10,349 nucleotides of DNA from Podila epigama (Eukaryota > Mortierellomycota > Mortierellomycetes > Mortierellales > Mortierellaceae), in the NCBI GenBank assembly GCA_015679605.1, contig JAAAVE010000414.1:5309-15657 (forward strand), in the 5' to 3' direction. The translations under genes were made by a program, and so were the position numbers. This document shows, in pieces, positions 7,001 through 10,349 of the stretch; position 1 is the first letter of the stretch, and each line of letters starts with the position of its first letter. Below the pieces are notes generated by a model that did not search any database, was not told where the DNA came from, and saw only the letters and a program-made list of their open reading frames with translations.

Positions 7001-8476
7001 GCATTTTAAGCAATGCAACGGCTGGCGATGTTAGTGGCAAGATCAAAAAGAGCTTTGAAAAGAGGTAAGGAGGATTACGTTGAAGGAAGGAGGGTGGCGT
7101 GCCCCTCAAATTACGCGTGACGCGTGCGAAACAAAGTTGAGAAAAAAAAATGGTAATGAACGAGGAAGGCAGTTATGCGCCTTTCGGTCTTGATCCAATA
7201 AAGAGTGAGAAAGGGAGAAAGGGATATGTGATCCCGTCACCATGAACCATTGCTTGGTTGCAAGTGATATGAAGAAAAAATACAACTAGTTCTGAAAGGA
7301 TAGATAAAAATTCTTACATTCCGCATGCTCCATTGACGACAAGGGTCGAGAGTTATTCTCCGAGGGTGCCTGACCGCTGACGATTGCATTGAGACTATTG
7401 TAGTAACCAACGTACTCGCGCCCGACCAGCGGGAGGAGCTGAGGTTCGCCATTGGATGCAGGAGAGGTTGCAAAAGGTGTACCTGGGCCAGAGGTGGCGA
7501 CAGCCTTGATGCCAACGATGGACGCAGGGATGGACATGGGTATCATGGATTGGGGAATGGTGTAAGAAGATGCAGCTGTTGCGTTGGGTTCGTTCTTTTG
7601 ATTGATAATGTTGTTGCCTTGCCCCAATGGCTCCTGGCCAAGTGTGGCAGTGGCAGCAGCAAAGGCCAATGTCAAAGAGTCTTCAGGAAAGGTGGAAAAG
7701 GGAGAAGGCGAGGCGAGAGAAGGTATGTGGGAAGATGAACCTGAGGGTGTGGAGGAATATGGGGAAGAAAGAGATGCAGGGGATGGGGAGAAAAGAAGAG
7801 GGGAAGATGTGGATGAGCAAGACGAGGATGATACAACAGAAGGGGTACAAATTGTCAGATGCGGGAGAGACTTGCTGCTGTTGTTGTTGTTGATGTTTTC
7901 GTTGCTGCTGCTGTTGCTTTTGTAATCGACCGACGGCCGCGGGAAGGCAGGTGTTGTATGCATGTCAATCTTTGAGGATATCGCGTGTGTCGAGGGTGAG
8001 TCTGAGGAAGAGGAAGGAGAGGATGCAGATGCAGATGTAGATGGGGGGGTTACGACTGGAGCGAGGGAAGGGATCATAGACTTGCGTCGCGCAGGCAGGG
8101 CGTGGCGATGCGGTTGATACGACTGTTGCTGGTGTTGCTGTTGGTGTTGAGACAAGCTGCCAGTTTGCAAGTTGAGGTCTGTGGAAGATGAAACGGTGCG
8201 GACGATAGGGCTAGGGTTGGGGTTGTGGGCGGCGTTGGTGTTCGAAGCGGATGCCGGTACGGATGTTGACGGGGACGGTGATGATGATGATGATGATGAT
8301 GATGAGGAGGAGGAGGAGGAGGATGGTGGGGTGAAAGAAGAAGGAAAAGAAGAAGAAAAAGAAGAAGAAGAGAGTTGAGGAAGAGACAAGGATAAAGATG
8401 GAGTTGCGGATGGTGTTGACAAAGAAGACGGTCGTCCGTTTGAGGAAGAGTGTGATTGAATGCTCATGGTCTCCAT
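4072..8476 (-). CDS. Large disordered protein with Bni4-like C-terminal tail
   Basis: Exon 1 is 8476-7318 and exon 2 is 6968-4072. The join restores one frame of 1351 residues, with the split codon 387 becoming Ser. Exon 1 is dominated by Ser/Pro/Thr runs, including 16 Ser in a row. Residues 347-408 (LLPLVGREYVGYYNSLNAIV, then WLAIHAQQQAAEA across the splice) are less repetitive. Exon 2 adds Ser, Thr, Gln and His runs, acidic stretches and many RRxS sites. Short basic motifs recur: RKRASFASKLRKVF (from 477), KKRLSFASISSFF (from 633), SLLRLNNVFNKVKK (from 788). Residues 1284-1351 form an ordered tail: RQLQF, HPTW, EYDR, LTPAIAHKIKLELNQFK, EMEVH and a YTHFFV end. From memory this tail resembles fungal Bni4-type proteins, which bind protein phosphatase 1 (Glc7) through an RVxF site and guide chitin and wall synthesis at the bud neck or septum. 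There is no membrane segment or signal peptide. The start is the first ATG; the frame stays open upstream to about 8629 without another Met. A second start at 6903 would give 943 residues. Gene model fairly sure; function tentative. Confidence 0.8.
4075..4278 (-). other. Conserved C-terminal tail with RVxF-like motif
   Basis: This segment encodes residues 1284-1351 of the large protein. It begins with RQLQF, which fits the loose PP1-docking pattern [RK]-x-[VIL]-x-[FW]. A HPTW/EYDR block comes 12-15 residues later, followed by an amphipathic helix (IAHKIKLELNQFK) and an EMEVH..SRVYTHFFV ending. Codon-rich repeats stop here, in contrast to everything upstream. The tail of yeast Bni4, as I remember it, has the same order: an RVxF site, EYDR, a helix with ELN/DVNxxK, then EM.VH..SR..T.xF. 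The identification rests on memory. Confidence 0.5.
4627..4647 (-). repeat. Poly-Gln tract (Q7 core) in the large protein
   Basis: Seven consecutive CAA/CAG codons sit in a longer Gln-rich stretch (REQAQQKQQQQQQQ) just before VYNPLLPAAAARISVDRIM, which looks less repetitive. The codons are mixed (mostly CAA), so slippage is limited. Confidence 0.9.
6969..7317 (-). other. Intron of the large disordered-protein gene
   Basis: The donor GTAAGA starts at 7317, directly after GCGGAAT, and the acceptor CATGTTTAG ends at 6969. Removing 349 nt restores the frame. A perfect ACTAACA branch-point match lies about 60 nt before the acceptor (around 7028-7034). The intron contains two ACGCGT boxes (7113-7118 and 7120-7125) and AT-rich TATA-like stretches (about 6980-6995), so it might also hold an internal promoter. 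It is longer than the other introns in the window. A small extra exon inside it cannot be excluded, but none is needed. Confidence 0.8.
7113..7125. promoter_or_regulatory. Tandem ACGCGT (MCB-type) boxes
   Basis: Two ACGCGT hexamers are separated by a single G. In yeasts ACGCGT is the MluI cell-cycle box bound by MBF (Mbp1/Swi6 family) for G1/S transcription, and paired boxes are the stronger arrangement. Here the pair lies inside the intron, about 210 bp upstream of an internal ATG at 6903. Regulatory use is an inference. Confidence 0.35.
8280..8321. repeat. (GAT)8(GAG)6 compound triplet repeat encoding poly-Ser
   Basis: This perfect compound triplet repeat on the + strand is read in the minus-strand gene as TCA and TCC serine codons within a 16-Ser run. 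It lies in exon 1 of the large protein. Being a coding microsatellite in a disordered region, its length probably varies without breaking the frame. Confidence 0.9.
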
Positions 8477-8797
8477 GATGGGTGGTTCTTTGTGGCCTTG
8501 GATGTGGTCGTGGTCGTGGTCGTAGTCGTGGTTGCGGTCGGAGAGATGGTGCTCGGTAATAGTAGTAAACGAGAGTGGCGAAAAATTATGTAAGTTTGCG
8601 TAGAAAGGACGACAAGGTGAGTTTTGTCAATGGTGAGAGAGACGTGAGTGACGATGAGCACTCAAATGAGCAAAAAAAAATGGACGAGGTCGAGGTGAGA
8701 AGAGCTGAAAAGAAAGAAGAGAAGAAAAAAAAAAGAAAAGAAAAGAGGAGGATGAGCCAGAAAACGGCTTTAATCTTTTTTGTTTTTAGTTATTGTG

Positions 8798-8836
8798 GTT
8801 GCTGTTGTTGTTGTTGTTGCTGTTGCTGTTGTTGGC
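8798..8836. repeat. Imperfect GTT/GCT triplet repeat (CAA/CAG on minus)
   Basis: About twelve triplets, mixed GTT and GCT, lie 320-360 bp upstream of the large gene's start. In one minus-strand frame they would encode a Gln run. No start, splice partner or conserved flank supports an exon, so it is listed as a repeat in the leader. Confidence 0.85.
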
Positions 8837-8982
8837 CAGAAACGAATGGACGACGAGAATGGAACAAAGCGACGTCGAGGATAATGGACAAGGGACAGAA
8901 AAAAAAATAAAATAAAAAAAGGGAAGACAAATAAAATAAAAACAAAAAGGAGAGATAATAACAACGCCTTTGGGGATGAATC

Positions 8983-9006
8983 ATGGATGAATGGATGAAT
9001 GGATGA
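8983..9006. repeat. ATGG/ATGA tetranucleotide repeat
   Basis: Alternating ATGG and ATGA units, the same family of repeats as the longer block at 10057-10126. No function is apparent. Confidence 0.85.
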
Positions 9007-9057
9007 TTGAAGAGTAGAGCAATTGACAATTCTGGGGATAGAGAAGTAGAAATGGAC

Positions 9058-9082
9058 GGGATGGGATGGGATGGGATGGGAT
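9058..9082. repeat. (GGGAT)5 pentanucleotide repeat
   Basis: Five perfect copies lie in the purine-rich upstream region. The unit resembles some telomere-like repeats only superficially, and five copies in mid-sequence do not suggest a telomere. Confidence 0.95.
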
Positions 9083-9239
9083 TGTAGAGCGATGCAAATA
9101 AACAAAAAATAAAAAACACTCTACGCGTCCACCAACACACATGCACATGCAGCGACTGAGCGCAGCGCACAAGGCTAAAAAGGAGAGTGCGCGAAGAAGC
9201 AAAAAGAAGCAAGAGACAAAAAAAAACGACAAAGAAGAA

Positions 9240-9420
9240 GAGGAGGAAGACGAAGAGGAGTAGAGGAGTGGAGGAGTAGAGGAGTAGAGGAGGATAAAAG
9301 ATGAAGAGGAAAATGAGGAGGAGGACAAAGATGAGCAGGAGAAGAGAAGAAGAGAAGAGGAGGAGAAGAAGGAAGGAAAGAGAGAGAGTGAACAGAAATA
9401 GTTACCAAGAGTGAAGATAG
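9240..9420. repeat. Polypurine tract with GAGGAGTA repeats
   Basis: A nearly pure purine + strand. It contains repeated GAGGAGTA/GAGGAGTG units at about 9256-9292 and GA-rich DNA beyond. Parts are close to mirror-symmetric, which could favour triplex (H-DNA) formation. Confidence 0.75.
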
Positions 9421-9790
9421 AGAGAGTGAGCCCTGACCATGTCCACATACTTGAAATGCATTCACACGGATTCATGGAGGAGAAAAAAAAACGACGAGAC
9501 GAGACGAGCATCCAGGAATGGGTTGACCATCCATTGAAGAGTGAGTGAGTGAGCTGGGAAGACAAGAGCGACAAGAGATTGAGAGAAAAAGACGGATCGA
9601 GATGGACCATGGACCATGGTCAATGCTATTCGCCATGGATTATCCTCTGGTTCTCAATCATGCGGTTGCATGGGTGGGTTGGGTGTATTTGGCTTGGTTG
9701 ATTCAATTAACAAAGGTCGCCGTGATGAATAGTAGGCAGCATTTCATTTATTTCATTCTTTTTTCTGCACTCTTTACTCATTCTGCAGGC

Positions 9791-9812
9791 CCATGCTGCA
9801 TCCATGCTGCAT
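9791..9812. repeat. 11-bp tandem duplication CCATGCTGCAT x2
   Basis: Two perfect adjacent copies follow a CTGCAG. This is probably a slippage product. Confidence 0.9.
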
Positions 9813-9854
9813 CCATACTCGCTCAATGGTATTTCAAGGATGTCAAATTATTAG

Positions 9855-9875
9855 AAAAAAAAAAAAAAAAAAAAA
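9855..9875. repeat. A21 homopolymer
   Basis: Twenty-one consecutive A residues followed by GGATCGAGG. No retroelement sequence or target-site duplication was seen around it. Confidence 0.9.
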
Positions 9876-10056
9876 GGATCGAGGAGTCATTTCATGTTTG
9901 AGCATGAAGGGGGTTACTTCTTTTTTCTTTTTCTTTTGGCTGTGTACCGTATTGCTATGTGACTGGTTGATTGGTTTGTGTATGGCTGCATGTCTGGTTT
10001 GTGGTTGTTGGTAGACGAATGGTTGTGCAGTGTAGGTTGCGCGTGTCCATGTATCT

Positions 10057-10126
10057 GGATGAATGAAATGGATGAATGGATGAAATGGATGAATGGATGA
10101 ATGGATGTATAGATGTATAGATGTAC
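10057..10126. repeat. Degenerate ATGG/ATGA/ATGT tetranucleotide block
   Basis: About 70 bp of ATGG, ATGA and ATGT units with occasional AA insertions, passing into TATAGATG units on the right. It forms a mixed minisatellite in non-coding DNA. Confidence 0.85.
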
Positions 10127-10263
10127 AGAAGTGTAGATGACCACAGTACAGAGTGGTCAACTGGTAGAAAAACTTTTTCACGGACTAAACTCACCGCCTA
10201 GCCTTGTTCAGATGCGACGATATCGCTTCAAAACCTAGCACCGCTGTCTAAAACCTCCCGAAC

Positions 10264-10279
10264 GAGTGAGTGAGTGAGT
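10264..10279. repeat. (GAGT)4 repeat
   Basis: Four perfect GAGT units followed by degenerate copies. The same unit occurs three times at 9539-9550. Confidence 0.9.
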
Positions 10280-10349
10280 GAATGAGCGAGAGACTGAAAG
10301 AGTAAAGGGAAACCATGGAGACAGGAAAAGGTCCTGTAGAGCAGTGAGC

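Larger units (their letters stand above)
8477..9480 (-). promoter_or_regulatory. Pyrimidine-rich leader/promoter of the large-protein gene
   Basis: About 1 kb upstream of the large gene has no gene I can support. From about 8640 to 9420 the + strand is overwhelmingly purine, so the strand transcribed as leader is CT-rich. CT-rich stretches before the transcription start are common in filamentous fungal promoters. It includes an ACGCGT at 9123-9128, GTGGTC repeats at about 8506-8540, a CAA/CAG repeat at 8798-8836 and simple repeats listed separately. The open frames here encode only Ser/Phe/Leu or Lys/Glu runs and are products of base composition. Confidence 0.5.
9481..10349. other. Gene-free region with simple repeats
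   Basis: Nothing coding can be supported here. The contents are (GAGT)3 at 9539-9550, a GGACCAT duplication followed by the palindrome GACCATGGTC (9604-9621), an 11-bp tandem duplication of CCATGCTGCAT (9791-9812), an A21 run (9855-9875), a long ATGG/ATGA/ATGT block (about 10057-10126) and (GAGT)4 at 10264-10279. About 10180-10260 is repeat-free, with no reading frame of note. The region may hold the promoter of a gene beyond the right edge, or a far-upstream leader of the large gene. Confidence 0.5.

Noticed and set aside
7602-7925. Glu/Leu-rich open frame on the + strand
   Set aside because: Antisense shadow of the Ser-rich exon 1; its terminal Leu run is the reverse of an Asn/Ser-coding triplet repeat.
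8575-8910. Lys/Glu-rich open frame with a Cys run on the + strand
   Set aside because: The run comes from the GTT/GCT triplet repeat read in another frame, and the Lys/Glu content from the polypurine tract. No conserved part.
9058-9082. GGGAT repeat as an interstitial telomere
   Set aside because: Only five copies, the wrong unit for the common fungal TTAGGG telomere, and surrounded by other unrelated simple repeats.
8981-9610. 209-residue Ser/Phe/Leu-rich open frame on the minus strand
   Set aside because: Its composition follows directly from the polypyrimidine strand; it looks like a hydrophobic protein but has no defined membrane segments or motifs.
9855-9875. A21 run as the tail of a retroelement or processed pseudogene
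   Set aside because: No reverse transcriptase, gene-like sequence or flanking duplication lies next to it; A/T homopolymers are common throughout the window.
9545-9901. 118-residue open frame on the + strand with some hydrophobic stretches
   Set aside because: No similarity recognised; it crosses the 11-bp duplication and ends in the A21 run read as Lys. There is no sign of selection.
10192-10349. Possible exon at the right edge (minus strand, GTGAGT-like donor near 10194)
   Set aside because: The only open frame is about 18 codons after a stop, has no ATG and no recognisable similarity.

Overview
The window reads as nuclear DNA of a filamentous fungus. Genes are split by short spliceosomal introns (93-186 nt in one gene, 349 nt in another) with GTRNGT-like donors and YAG acceptors. 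Proteins carry long Ser, Gln, Thr and acidic runs, and the intergenic DNA is full of microsatellites and A/T homopolymers. An ARL8-type GTPase beside a Gup1-type acyltransferase, together with this low-complexity style, suggests an early-diverging lineage such as Mucoromycota/Mortierellomycota. That placement is an inference; nothing here proves it.

Layout from left to right. Positions 1-158 are the end of an intron, and 159-429 (+) is the last coding exon of an ARL8-like small GTPase. A 280-bp convergent gap follows. Positions 710-3362 (-) hold a complete seven-exon GUP1-like MBOAT O-acyltransferase; I rebuilt all six introns and obtained an uninterrupted 628-residue protein. Positions 3363-4071 are its upstream region plus the 3' end of the next gene. 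Positions 4072-8476 (-) are best read as one two-exon gene encoding a 1351-residue, mostly disordered protein. It ends in an ordered tail that resembles, from memory, the C-terminus of fungal Bni4-type protein phosphatase 1 targeting proteins. Positions 8477-9480 are a strikingly purine-rich (+ strand) upstream region, and 9481-10349 hold tetranucleotide repeats with no gene I can support.

The genes do not form an operon or an obvious cluster. ARL8 (vacuole/late endosome traffic), Gup1 (ER lipid and GPI-anchor remodelling) and a Bni4-like protein (cell wall and septum placement) could all touch secretion and wall growth, but their adjacency is probably incidental. I found no transposon, CRISPR array, tRNA, rRNA or defence system. 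The most interesting object is the large Bni4-like candidate: its conserved tail with an RVxF-like site, its repeated basic FAS motifs, and a tandem ACGCGT pair in its intron.
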